Shown here: one piece after another, positions 7,982 to 16,613 of the stretch | Numbering within the stretch: the stretch's first letter is position 1 | How the letters are laid out: every line of letters starts with the position of its first letter | Source: Gallionella sp. | GTDB lineage: Bacteria > Pseudomonadota > Gammaproteobacteria > Burkholderiales > Gallionellaceae | Direction: 5' to 3' | Length of the DNA stretch: 18,396 bases | Assembly (NCBI GenBank): GCA_030690245.1 | Contig: JAUYGW010000315.1 | Location: 1-18,396 of the forward strand | Position numbers and translations under genes: made by a program | Notes under the pieces: generated by a model | Told to the model about the DNA's origin: nothing | The model's database searches: none | The model's input: the letters and a program-made list of their open reading frames with translations, nothing else

Positions 7982-9250
7982 ATGTCATCCATGCTACCGG
8001 CAACAACACTGAACGGCGATTGCCATTCGGCCAAGATAGATCGCGCCGCGTTGCAACGCACGCTGCAAAAACAAGGTGTGTTGTGGCATGGTCTGGTGAC
8101 GGAGCGCTGCCAGCATCTGTTTGCCGACGTGCCAGTGTTCATCGCACCCGCGCAAATGCGGCAGATGCGCGAGGTGATCGATGCGGTGGAGCGGGTGGTG
8201 AAACTTGATGGGTGGATGCGCGAAACCCCTCTCCCCAACCCTCTCCCGCTCGCGGGAGAGGGGACGACCGTCGCCTCATCGGCGCAGAATAATTCCCTTG
8301 GCGTGTTTTTCGGCTACGACTTCCATCTCAACAGCGACGGCGCGCATCTCATCGAAATCAACAGCAACGCGGGCGGCGGATTCATGAATGCGCTGCTGCT
8401 CGACAGCCAGCGCGAAGCCGGATGGCCGGGTGCGGCGGTGGCGGAAGCGAACCTCGAACAGATATTTCTCGACATGTTCCGCAACGAGTGGCGGCTTGCG
8501 CGTGGCGATGCGCCGTTGCATAGCATCGCCATCGCGGACGAGCAGCCTGAGGCGCAATACCTGTATCCCGAATTCCTGCTGGCGCAGCGCATGTTCGAGC
8601 GCGCCGGAATCGTGGCCTATATCGCCGATCAGTCCGTGCTGCAATCGCGTGGGAATGGCTTATATCTCGGCGAGCTAAAGATCAACCTGGTATACAACCG
8701 CCTGACGGATTTTTCCTTGAAGCAGCATCCCGTCTTGCGCCGGGCATATCTGGAGGGCGGCGTGGTGCTGACGCCCGATCCCAGGCATTACATGCAATAC
8801 GCCGACAAACGCAATCTGGTGCGGTTGACCGATGCGCAGGCGTTGCGCGCGCTCGGCGCAAACGAAGCCGATATCGCCACGTTGCAAGCCGGTGTGCCGC
8901 AAACCCGGCTGGTGGCGGCAGATCAGGAGCAATGGTGGCAGGAGCGCAAGCAGTGGTTCTTCAAACCCGCCGAAGGTTACGGCAGCAAGGGCAGCTACAG
9001 CGGCGCGAAGCTCACCCGGCGGGTGTTCGAGGAGATCATGCAGGGCGGTTATGTCGCGCAGCGCATGGCCGCACCGGGCGCGCGCATGGTCTGCGCGGAG
9101 GGGGCGGAGCCGCAGCCGCTAAAATACGACGTGCGCTGCTACGTTTATGAAGGGCGGGTGCAACTGCTTGCGGCGCGGCTTTATCAGGGGCAAACCACCA
9201 ACTTCCGCACGCCGGGCGGCGGCTTCGCGCCGGTGTGTCTGGTGGGGTAG
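7982..9250 (+). CDS. ATP-grasp-like protein of unknown function, carrying an in-frame repeat insertion
   Basis: I do not recognise a named family. The 422-residue product has features of ATP-grasp ligases: an acidic/Asn motif HLIEINSNAGGGFMN (about residues 121-135) that resembles the metal-binding E-x-N of ATP-grasp enzymes, and later WFFKPAEGYGSKGSYSG (about 325-341), which resembles the ATP-binding lysine plus glycine-rich loop. The E-x-N motif precedes the glycine loop, the reverse of the standard order, which suggests a circularly permuted ATP-grasp as in glutathionylspermidine-synthase-like proteins. Residues 82-94 (TPLPNPLPLAGEG) are the translation of a palindromic repeat. The gene starts 10 bases after the thiolase. 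Carboxylate-amine ligase activity is a guess, but the coding status is secure. Confidence 0.72.
   Translation: MSSMLPATTLNGDCHSAKIDRAALQRTLQKQGVLWHGLVTERCQHLFADVPVFIAPAQMRQMREVIDAVERVVKLDGWMRETPLPNPLPLAGEGTTVASSAQNNSLGVFFGYDFHLNSDGAHLIEINSNAGGGFMNALLLDSQREAGWPGAAVAEANLEQIFLDMFRNEWRLARGDAPLHSIAIADEQPEAQYLYPEFLLAQRMFERAGIVAYIADQSVLQSRGNGLYLGELKINLVYNRLTDFSLKQHPVLRRAYLEGGVVLTPDPRHYMQYADKRNLVRLTDAQALRALGANEADIATLQAGVPQTRLVAADQEQWWQERKQWFFKPAEGYGSKGSYSGAKLTRRVFEEIMQGGYVAQRMAAPGARMVCAEGAEPQPLKYDVRCYVYEGRVQLLAARLYQGQTTNFRTPGGGFAPVCLVG
8226..8263. repeat. CTCTCCCGC/GCGGGAGAG repeat inside a coding region
   Basis: CCCTCTCCCGC, CT, then GCGGGAGAGGG forms a strong hairpin at 8239-8262, preceded by CCCCTCTCCCCAA. 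It is the same family as the intergenic copies at 1720 and 6684. The frame stays open across it and encodes TPLPNPLPLAGEG, low-complexity and proline-rich, between residues that otherwise look like ordinary folded protein. Confidence 0.8.
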
Positions 9251-9293
9251 AATGCGCAAGCAAGAGTCGCACAATATTTTTTGAGGGGGGCTT

Positions 9294-9614
9294 ATGTTCC
9301 AGAATAAATTGATTATGCCTGGCGCGCTGTTGCTGGCGATTTTTCTAAGCGGCTTGCCGCCCCCGGCGCTGGCCAGGGATTTATCTACCTTGCAGACGGC
9401 ACTGCGGATGGCGCAGAGCGAGATGCAAGCTGCCGAAGCGGAGCGTGATGCCGACGCGAAACGCGTGGCGGCAACAGAAAAGGAAGTTGAGCGGTTGAAA
9501 AAACAATTGGATGCCGAGCGGAAAAAAGTCGCGCAGTCAGAACAGCGTTACGTTGAAAGCAAGAAGCAATACGATAAGGCGCAAGCGGCTTTGGATCAAG
9601 CCTGGAAGCAGTAG
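9294..9614 (+). CDS. Small exported coiled-coil protein, unknown function
   Basis: The 106-residue product begins with a probable Sec signal peptide (Lys5, then the hydrophobic core [16 protein letters not shown] and a likely Ala-x-Ala cleavage after PPPALA near residue 27). The remainder (about 30-106) is almost entirely charged and Ala-rich with heptad character ([19 protein letters not shown] and onward), so a periplasmic coiled coil is expected. There is no lipobox cysteine. A GAGGGGGG lies just upstream of the ATG. crcB starts 12 bases after the stop, which suggests co-transcription without showing a shared role. Confidence 0.82.
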   Translation: MFQNKLIMPGALLLAIFLSGLPPPALARDLSTLQTALRMAQSEMQAAEAERDADAKRVAATEKEVERLKKQLDAERKKVAQSEQRYVESKKQYDKAQAALDQAWKQ

Positions 9615-9625
9615 CAGGGCAGGGC

Positions 9626-10009
9626 ATGACACTCTATGCATTTCTCGCGATAGGAGTCGGCGCGGCATTTGGCGCATGGCTGCGTTGGGGCTTCGGGCTG
9701 TGGTTCAATCCGGTGCTGCCGGAATTGCCGCTCGGCACGCTTGCGGCCAACCTGGTCGGCGGCTATCTGATCGGGCTGGCGATCGCATTCTTCGTCCAGC
9801 ATCCATCCCTGTCGCCGGAATGGCGGCTGCTTATCATCACCGGCTTTCTAGGCGGGCTGACCACTTTCTCCACCTTTTCCGCTGAGACTGTCACCTTGCT
9901 GTTGCGCGGACAGTACGCATGGGGAGCGGGCATCATCGCGGCGCATCTAGGCGGTTCGCTGCTGATGACGGTGCTGGGCATCCAGACTTTCAGATGGATT
10001 CAGCACTAG
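9626..10009 (+). CDS. crcB: Fluoride ion channel CrcB/Fluc
   Basis: CrcB forms dual-topology dimers that export fluoride across the inner membrane. The 127-residue protein has four hydrophobic segments and the family motifs: GAWLRWG near residue 16, [14 protein letters not shown] at 37-50 with the pore asparagine Asn42, and [16 protein letters not shown] at 73-88, which holds the TTFSTF Phe-box and sodium-binding region. No fluoride riboswitch was recognised upstream, and the gene follows a small coiled-coil gene closely. A DUF190 gene lies downstream, a frequent partner of crcB. Confidence 0.96.
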   Translation: MTLYAFLAIGVGAAFGAWLRWGFGLWFNPVLPELPLGTLAANLVGGYLIGLAIAFFVQHPSLSPEWRLLIITGFLGGLTTFSTFSAETVTLLLRGQYAWGAGIIAAHLGGSLLMTVLGIQTFRWIQH

Positions 10010-10060
10010 CGTAACACGCTGCCTGGAGCCTGCATGAACTGCCAGAGCGGCATCATACAA

Positions 10061-10122
10061 AGTCGGGTTTCAACCCGATATGCGTGCCCTGTCGAAGTGG
10101 TCTGGCTAAAGCCCGGCCTACA
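10061..10122. repeat. GTAGGTCGG-type double-hairpin repeat, degenerate copy
   Basis: AGTCGGGTTTCAACCCGAT forms one hairpin at about 10061-10079, and GGCTAAAGCCCGGCCTAC at about 10104-10122 is the right half of the same unit seen at 5287-5308. The intervening bases differ, so this copy is diverged or partly lost. It lies in the crcB-DUF190 gap. Confidence 0.65.
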
Positions 10123-10176
10123 AAGATTTGAGCATAAGTATCGTCAAGAGTGCAACGCTACCTTAGGAGGACAACG

Positions 10177-10482
10177 ATGGACCAGCTTATTTTTTATGTG
10201 ACCGAAAAACAGCGTCACGCCGGCAAGCCTTTGTATGAATGGTTGCTGGATGAGGCCAGGGAACTGGGCATCCTCGGCGGTTCGGCATTCCGCGCCATCG
10301 CCGGGTTTGGCCGGCACGGCAGGTTGCACGAGGATACTTTTTTCGAGCTTGCCGGAGAGCTGGCGATAAAGGTCGAGTTCGTTCTGGAAGACAACCTCGC
10401 CGAACAGATTCTGCAACAGGTGCGCGCGCAGAATTTGAATGTGTTTTACGTGCGCTACAAGGTTCAGTCCGGGATCGCTTGA
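10177..10482 (+). CDS. DUF190 family protein (PII-like fold)
   Basis: DUF190 proteins are about 100 residues, are predicted to have a PII-like ferredoxin fold, and are often encoded beside crcB. Their biochemical role is not established. The 101-residue product carries the family pattern of a short N-terminal strand (DQLIFYVTE), then the conserved run GKPLYEWLLDEARELGILGG and SAFRAIAGFGRHG, and a C-terminal strand (VFYVRYKV). The ATG at 10177 has an excellent TAGGAGG six bases upstream. An in-frame ATG at 10150 without such a site is rejected. A link to fluoride tolerance is inferred from context only. Confidence 0.88.
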   Translation: MDQLIFYVTEKQRHAGKPLYEWLLDEARELGILGGSAFRAIAGFGRHGRLHEDTFFELAGELAIKVEFVLEDNLAEQILQQVRAQNLNVFYVRYKVQSGIA

Positions 10483-10708
10483 CAGTCGGTTTTGGTTGCA
10501 ACATGGATGACCACGGAGATAGATGGCTTCAGTGGTAATTTTTACAACGGTGTAAGCACGAGTACCCTCACCGAGAATTGTTCCAACTTTCAGAAGCGTT
10601 TTTAGTGGCAGCATATTTTTTCAGGCTCATCGCGTAGTGGTGGAGCGAATCTCAGACATTTTAGAGGGTTGGGGTGAAGGACAGGAATCCAGTCAGATGG
10701 GCAAGGAA
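10483..10708. other. Non-coding stretch between DUF190 and the duplicated thiC segment
   Basis: No gene or known repeat is visible on the + strand. On the - strand an ATG at 10614 opens a frame starting MLPLKTLLKVGTILGEGTRAYT and continuing antisense into the DUF190 gene. The first 40 or so codons look protein-like, but there is no ribosome binding site and the rest is DUF190 antisense. At most this is a gene remnant. Confidence 0.4.
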
Positions 10709-11022
10709 TTTCATTGTCAGGCTGGCAATTTGCCATGCCCGATAGAGAGAGCAGTCTGTTGGCTCATTACGCGGCATTTGATCAGTACACATCAGCTTGA
10801 TTTACACCCATACCGTCAGGCCTTGCTATACAACTGTCCGCCCCGCTTCACGAACTCCACCGCCTTTTGCTCCATGCCTTTCTGCAACACAGCCTGCTCA
10901 TCCACGCCCTCCTGCGCGGCAAAATCGCGCACGCCCTGCAAAATTTTCATCGAGCAGAAGTGCGCGACCTTGCCGGATTCCTTGGACAGGATTTCGTCGT
11001 GGAATTCGCGCGCCTTGTCCGT
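10709..11022. repeat. Left copy of duplicated thiC 3' end plus downstream flank
   Basis: From TTTCATTGTCAGGCTGGC onward this segment matches 11926-12263 in the same orientation, offset 1,217 bases, rising to 1,241 after a 24-base gap. The non-coding flank (10709 to about 10815) is nearly identical. The coding part is about 85 percent identical by eye, with many differences at codon third positions. Similarity fades near 11022. Confidence 0.9.
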
Positions 11023-11025
11023 TTG
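10816..11025 (-). pseudogene. thiC 3' fragment (pseudogene)
   Basis: Read on the - strand, this frame gives [20 protein letters not shown], then [30 protein letters not shown] and [16 protein letters not shown] followed by TGA. It is the last 60 or so residues of phosphomethylpyrimidine synthase without the rest of the enzyme. A 24-base in-frame gap removes two of the three iron-sulphur cysteines ([11 protein letters not shown] in the full gene becomes CSM). Unlike the full gene, it reads AAG lysine where thiC now has TAG, so it keeps the ancestral C-terminus. It has no start of its own and is presumably not expressed usefully. Confidence 0.85.
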
Positions 11026-11042
11026 TAGCGAGCCTGCGCTGT

Positions 11043-11347
11043 CCAGCCCGCCCTTTCAGCGTAAGCCAGATTATCCAGCAGGGATTTCGGCTCACCGCCC
11101 AGCAGCGCGACAAAACGGGGAATAAGTTTTTCACCGATATGATCCTGCAGGCGGCCAAACCGGCTGACAAAGGCATCTATTTTTTCCGAAAGGTCTTCGC
11201 GTTTGACGAGAGCCTTTACCCATTGCAGGTCTATGGGCTGGGCAAACAGGGTGCGGTGGGTATAAGCGAGGTGCGCGCTTCTTTCCCGGCAAGCTCCAGC
11301 GCCAATATGGCGTTCCCGGCATGCTCCGGCAGATAGGCAAGACTCAC
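11043..11347 (-). pseudogene. HEPN-type toxin remnant, frameshifted and 3'-truncated
   Basis: A GTG at 11347 overlaps the antitoxin stop (GTGA) and starts MSLAYLPEHAGNAILALELAGKE. Near 11287 the frame breaks, and coding continues in another frame as SAHLAYTHRTLFAQPIDLQW and onward through KIDAFVSRFGRLQDHIGEKL to [13 protein letters not shown]. Restoring one base (GAA to GAAA) fuses the parts smoothly. The helical DAFVSRFGRLQD-type segment and the adjacency to a minimal nucleotidyltransferase suggest a HEPN RNase toxin. The sequence ends where thiC-like DNA begins, before the R-x4-6-H catalytic motif expected near the C-terminus, so the toxin should be inactive on two counts. Family assignment is by pattern and context. 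Confidence 0.65.
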
Positions 11348-11643
11348 AGGGACACCCCGGTGCGTTTTGCGATGCCGAAAATCGGGGCGTCACGGGTGCG
11401 TGCATCCTTGAGCAGAACGTCCAGCTTGCGCTCACCCAGGGCGAAAATCAGCGCGCCATACAGGCGGTAAAGTATTTTGGCGCGATTGGGAAACGCCGCT
11501 TCGGTTTCGACCAGCAAATCTATGTCGTCCCCGCGCAAATCGTCGTTCACGCGCGAACCGAACAGCCAGACACGGCTTTCCGTGCCCAGTACGCGATCTA
11601 CGGTGCTTTTGATGAGTTGCTCTTGTGCCGGCGTCAGTCGCAT
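11344..11643 (-). CDS. Minimal nucleotidyltransferase (MNT) antitoxin
   Basis: MNT proteins pair with HEPN toxins, and those studied neutralise the toxin by adenylylating it. The 99-residue product shows the polymerase-beta-type signature: GS at residues 29-30 in WLFGSRVND, then DDIDLLVE with Asp40 and Asp42, and a third acidic residue, Asp75, in KLDVLL. The motif is complete, so the catalytic site looks intact. The start ATG at 11643 has a modest AGGCAGG upstream. Its stop overlaps the GTG of the broken HEPN gene, the tight coupling typical of toxin-antitoxin operons. With the partner destroyed, it is probably a survivor of decay. Confidence 0.85.
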   Translation of the reverse strand: MRLTPAQEQLIKSTVDRVLGTESRVWLFGSRVNDDLRGDDIDLLVETEAAFPNRAKILYRLYGALIFALGERKLDVLLKDARTRDAPIFGIAKRTGVSL

Positions 11644-11808
11644 CTGGTTACCTGCCTGTACCTAACCCGTTTTTTGTGGGTGGAAATAATACCGCGCCAT
11701 GTGCTTGCTTGCCGGACTGACTGACAGCAATACCGTCAGGGTGCGATTCAAACTGGTGTGGAAATATCCCAGATAGTTGAGCAACGTGAACAACCCAAAC
11801 CCACACCC

Positions 11809-11905
11809 AAACACCCTCCAGCGCCCCCTTGTCAGGGGGGAGAGTCTAGCCTCCTCCCATGACAAGGGGAGGCCGGGAGGGGTTCGTGCTTCGGAGTAAA
11901 ACGCG
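11809..11905. repeat. TTGTCAGGGG inverted-repeat element, copy 2
   Basis: CCCCCTTGTCAGGGGGGAG faces CATGACAAGGGGAGG, with GGGAGGGG and TTCGGAGTAAAACGCG following, as in copy 1 at 6409-6504. It lies upstream of the MNT gene and 20 bases before the right copy of the duplicated thiC segment. The rest of 11644-11925 shows no gene. A TATTAT on the - strand at 11686-11691 could be a -10 for the MNT gene, but no -35 fits. Confidence 0.8.
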
Positions 11906-11925
11906 TGGAACTATCTTACTAAATG

Positions 11926-14034
<2,109 letters not shown>

Positions 14035-14042
14035 AAGGGCGC

Positions 14043-14071
14043 AAACTACTGGAAAGATCGGCGGAATGCAA
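14043..14071 (-). promoter_or_regulatory. Candidate thiC promoter
   Basis: On the - strand TTGCAT (14071-14066) and TAGTTT (14048-14043) are separated by exactly 17 bases. This would start transcription near 14036, right at the 5' edge of the TPP aptamer. The -10 match is weak (three of six), so the call rests mainly on spacing and position. Confidence 0.35.
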
Positions 14072-14121
14072 GTTTTGCTGTGTCAGAGGGCGTGATCAAA
14101 AGTGTTGGTGCATTTTCTTCC

Positions 14122-14229
14122 GTAGGACGGATGAGCCGAAGGCGTTATCCGCCGAATGTTTCGTCATAGCCAAGCCTCCATACGGCGGAAGGCGCTACGC
14201 CCTTCGACAAGCTCAGGACAGGCTTTTCC
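14122..14229. repeat. Cluster of dispersed repeat motifs upstream of thiC
   Basis: GTAGGACGGATGAGCCGAAG with ATCCGCC (14122-14152) forms an imperfect hairpin. Next, GGCGGAAGGCGCTACG (14184-) pairs with TTTTCCGCC near 14229 around a CTTCGACAAGCTCAGGACAG motif. Each resembles short repeats seen widely between bacterial genes. No ORF is credible here. Confidence 0.5.
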
Positions 14230-14310
14230 GCCCCACTTCTTTGACCAACACTTTCGATCGCACCCTGTGTCAGAAACAGGATAAATTTGTTTTCGGAGAC
14301 ATAGTGCAGG

Positions 14311-14339
14311 GTGGGCAGACAGGCTTATCGTCTGCCCAC
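14311..14339. repeat. GTGGGCAGAC hairpin repeat
   Basis: GTGGGCAGAC and GTCTGCCCAC form a perfect 10-base stem around a nine-base loop. A smaller hairpin (GGACAC/GTGTCC) follows at 14358-14375. Neither has a T-tract. They occupy the gap between the divergent thiC and the ParA-like gene. The remainder up to 14515 holds no recognised site except the ribosome binding site of the next gene. Confidence 0.6.
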
Positions 14340-14515
14340 GCAACCGGGTATCCGCGCGGACACAAAAGCGTGTCCACCTTCACGCCATTGATTCCTATCA
14401 TAAACTTAAGAGAACAAATTTGCCGTGACACCAGAAAATCCCATGCTGACAGCCACCCAAAATTTCGCTACCCTACGCCCTAATCCTGCGCTGAATCGAA
14501 TTAACGGAGAAAGAC

Positions 14516-15130
14516 ATGGAAAGAATCATTTGCGTAATCGGCAACAAGGGCGGCACCGGCAAAACCAGCATCACGCACATGCTGTGCCACGGCCTCGGGC
14601 TGCTCGGCAAGCGCTCGATCGCCGTGCTCACCGATACCGCACGCGAACCGCTGGCGCGCGGCACCCGCCGCTACACGCCGCTCGACGGGCGTTCGCCGGA
14701 TAAGTTGGCGGAGATCGTCGCCAAGCTGGAATCCAGGCCAAAGTGGCTGGGGGTGATCGACGGCGGCGGCAACCGCCCGGCAATGGACAAGAAATTTTAT
14801 GAGATGTCGGGGCTGGTTCTGCTGCCTTTCCGCGAGTCCCACGAGGATATCCGCACGGTGCGCAACGACCTCGACGCTTTCCCGAGGGCGTACGGCATCC
14901 CGTCGCAATGGCCGACCAACCCGTGGCAGCAGATGGCGGCGGAGCGCACGCTGGACGAGATGATGCAGGATTACCGCCCGCGCCTGCTCGACCCGGTGTA
15001 TTCGGTGAGCGCCAGCAAGCTGCTGCTGGAATACGAGATGCCGCGCGACTTGCCGACCATGCTGAACAACGTCTGCCGCGCGCTGGCCTGGCAGGTGCTG
15101 GAGCGATTGAACCTGCCCGAAGAGGAATAG
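14516..15130 (+). CDS. Orphan ParA/MinD-like P-loop ATPase
   Basis: The 204-residue protein has a deviant Walker A motif, GNKGGTGKTS at 9-18 with the signature lysine Lys11, characteristic of the SIMIBI ParA/MinD/Soj family, and a probable Walker B at 78-86 (LGVIDGGGN). Between them, where chromosomal ParA proteins have a DxDPQ-like loop, it reads LTDTAREPLARGTRRY, so the switch region is unusual. There is no N-terminal DNA-binding domain, and no ParB, parS-like repeat or amphipathic MinD tail was seen. A GGAG lies six bases before the ATG. Neighbours give no function (thiC divergent, hemA downstream with its own promoter). Plasmid- or integrative-element-derived orphan ParA proteins look like this. 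Confidence 0.8.
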   Translation: MERIICVIGNKGGTGKTSITHMLCHGLGLLGKRSIAVLTDTAREPLARGTRRYTPLDGRSPDKLAEIVAKLESRPKWLGVIDGGGNRPAMDKKFYEMSGLVLLPFRESHEDIRTVRNDLDAFPRAYGIPSQWPTNPWQQMAAERTLDEMMQDYRPRLLDPVYSVSASKLLLEYEMPRDLPTMLNNVCRALAWQVLERLNLPEEE

Positions 15131-15181
15131 TCTCAGGGCAATGCCGCAGCGCCTGACGGCATTGCGACCGCGCTGCTCCGT

Positions 15182-15211
15182 TTGGTATTACCCCGCTGTT
15201 GCGACTATAAT
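15182..15211 (+). promoter_or_regulatory. Sigma-70-like promoter of hemA
   Basis: TTGGTA (15182-15187) and a perfect TATAAT (15206-15211) are separated by 18 bases, 36 bases before the hemA ATG. Predicted transcription starts near 15218, leaving a leader of about 30 bases. Confidence 0.65.
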
Positions 15212-15247
15212 CCGCCCCTTCTTTAGCCTTGCTGCCCGCCATATACC

Positions 15248-16501
15248 ATGCAGTTGTTCGCCTTTGGCATTAACCATCAAACCGCGCCGCTCGCCGTGCG
15301 CGAACAGGTCGCGTTCAACGCCGACGGGATGGAGGGTGCGCTGCACGACCTGGTGCAGAACGGCGCGGCTAAGGAGGCGGCGATCCTGTCCACCTGCAAC
15401 CGCACCGAGCTGTATTGCAACGCCGCACAACCCGACCACGCCATCGACTGGCTGGCGCAGTATCACCATCTGCCGCGCAAGGATATCGATCCTTATCTCT
15501 ACACGCTGCCGCGCGAACAGGCGGTGAAGCATTCGTTCCGCGTCGCCAGCGGGCTGGACTCGATGGTGCTGGGCGAGCCGCAGATTCTCGGCCAGATGAA
15601 GCAGGCGGTGCGTCAGGCCGAAGAGGCGGGCACGCTGGGCTTCCTGCTGCACAAGCTGTTCCAGCGCACCTTCTCGGTGGCCAAGGATGTGCGTACCCAG
15701 ACCGAGATCGGCGCGAATCTGGTATCGATGGCGGCGGCGGCGGTGCGGCTGGCCGAGCGTATCTTTCCGAGCATCGCCGAGCAAAACATACTGTTCATCG
15801 GCGCGGGCGAAATGATCGAACTCAATGCGGTGCATTTCGCGGCGCGCACCCCGAAACGCATCACCGTCGCCAACCGCACTCTGGAACGCGCCCACGGGCT
15901 GGCGCGGCGCATCAACGGTCACGCGATCACGCTGAACGAATTGCCGGAGCAACTCGCGCATCACGACATCATCATCAGTTGCACCGCCAGCCCGTTGCCG
16001 ATCCTCGGTAAGGGCATGGTGGAGCGCGCGCTCAAGACGCGCAAGCACCGCCCGCTGTTCATCGTAGACCTGGCCGTGCCGCGCGACGTGGAGGCGGAAG
16101 TCGCGGAGCTGGACGACGTGTTCCTGTACAGCGTGGACGATCTCGCCGAGGTGGTGAAAGAGGGTCTTGGCGCGCGCCAGAATGCGGTCAAGGAAGCGGA
16201 GGTCATCATCGATTCAGGCGTAAACGATTTCATCCACTGGATGGAGTCGCGCGAAGTGGTGCCGACCATCCGCGCCTTGCGCGACCACGCCGAGCGCAAT
16301 CGCCGCCACGAAATGGAAAAAGCCCTGCGCCTGCTGGTCAAGGGTGAAAGCCCGGAGAAGGTGCTGGAAGCGATGAGCAACGGCCTGACCAACAAATTCC
16401 TGCACGCACCGACCCACGCGCTGAACCAGGTGCATGGCGACGACCGCGAGGCGTTCCTCGATATCATCCATCGCCTGTATCACCTGCACCCCGACGAATG
16501 A
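15248..16501 (+). CDS. hemA: Glutamyl-tRNA reductase
   Basis: HemA reduces glutamyl-tRNA(Glu) to glutamate-1-semialdehyde, the first committed step of C5-pathway tetrapyrrole synthesis. The 417-residue product has the canonical opening [15 protein letters not shown], the nucleophile Cys50 in [11 protein letters not shown], the [17 protein letters not shown] block, an NADPH-binding Rossmann segment ([12 protein letters not shown]) and the helical dimerisation tail. The length is normal. The ATG at 15248 matches the family N-terminus, and no Shine-Dalgarno is evident upstream. A promoter lies just ahead. prfA follows after a double-hairpin repeat, the common hemA-prfA order. Confidence 0.97.
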   Translation: MQLFAFGINHQTAPLAVREQVAFNADGMEGALHDLVQNGAAKEAAILSTCNRTELYCNAAQPDHAIDWLAQYHHLPRKDIDPYLYTLPREQAVKHSFRVASGLDSMVLGEPQILGQMKQAVRQAEEAGTLGFLLHKLFQRTFSVAKDVRTQTEIGANLVSMAAAAVRLAERIFPSIAEQNILFIGAGEMIELNAVHFAARTPKRITVANRTLERAHGLARRINGHAITLNELPEQLAHHDIIISCTASPLPILGKGMVERALKTRKHRPLFIVDLAVPRDVEAEVAELDDVFLYSVDDLAEVVKEGLGARQNAVKEAEVIIDSGVNDFIHWMESREVVPTIRALRDHAERNRRHEMEKALRLLVKGESPEKVLEAMSNGLTNKFLHAPTHALNQVHGDDREAFLDIIHRLYHLHPDE

Positions 16502-16521
16502 TTCCAGATTCCACACAAAAT

Positions 16522-16567
16522 GTAGGTCGGGCTTCAGCCCGACATGTCGGGTTAAAACCCGACCTAC
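16522..16567. repeat. GTAGGTCGG-type double-hairpin repeat, best-preserved copy
   Basis: GTAGGTCGGGCTTCAGCCCG (hairpin 16522-16543) and GTCGGGTTAAAACCCGACCT (hairpin 16546-16567) lie head to tail and also form an outer GTAGGTCGGG/CCCGACCTAC inverted repeat. This is the clearest copy of the family at 5254 and 10061. It lies 20 bases after hemA. Confidence 0.88.
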
Positions 16568-16613
16568 GCCCCTTTGATTTTGCGGCGCATCAACAGTTGG
16601 TTAATTACCCCGG

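Noticed and set aside
9500..9625. Fluoride riboswitch before crcB
   Set aside because: The sequence is the 3' end of the coiled-coil gene, and no aptamer-like GGCGATGG-type core was seen.
10637..11336. + strand open frames over the thiC fragment and HEPN remnant
   Set aside because: They are antisense to recognisable thiC-like and HEPN-like frames, and the corresponding frame recurs in the duplicated segment only because the DNA is duplicated.
11662..11865. - strand 67-codon frame upstream of the MNT gene
   Set aside because: Its N-terminal part is the translated TTGTCAGGGG repeat, and there is no ribosome binding site.
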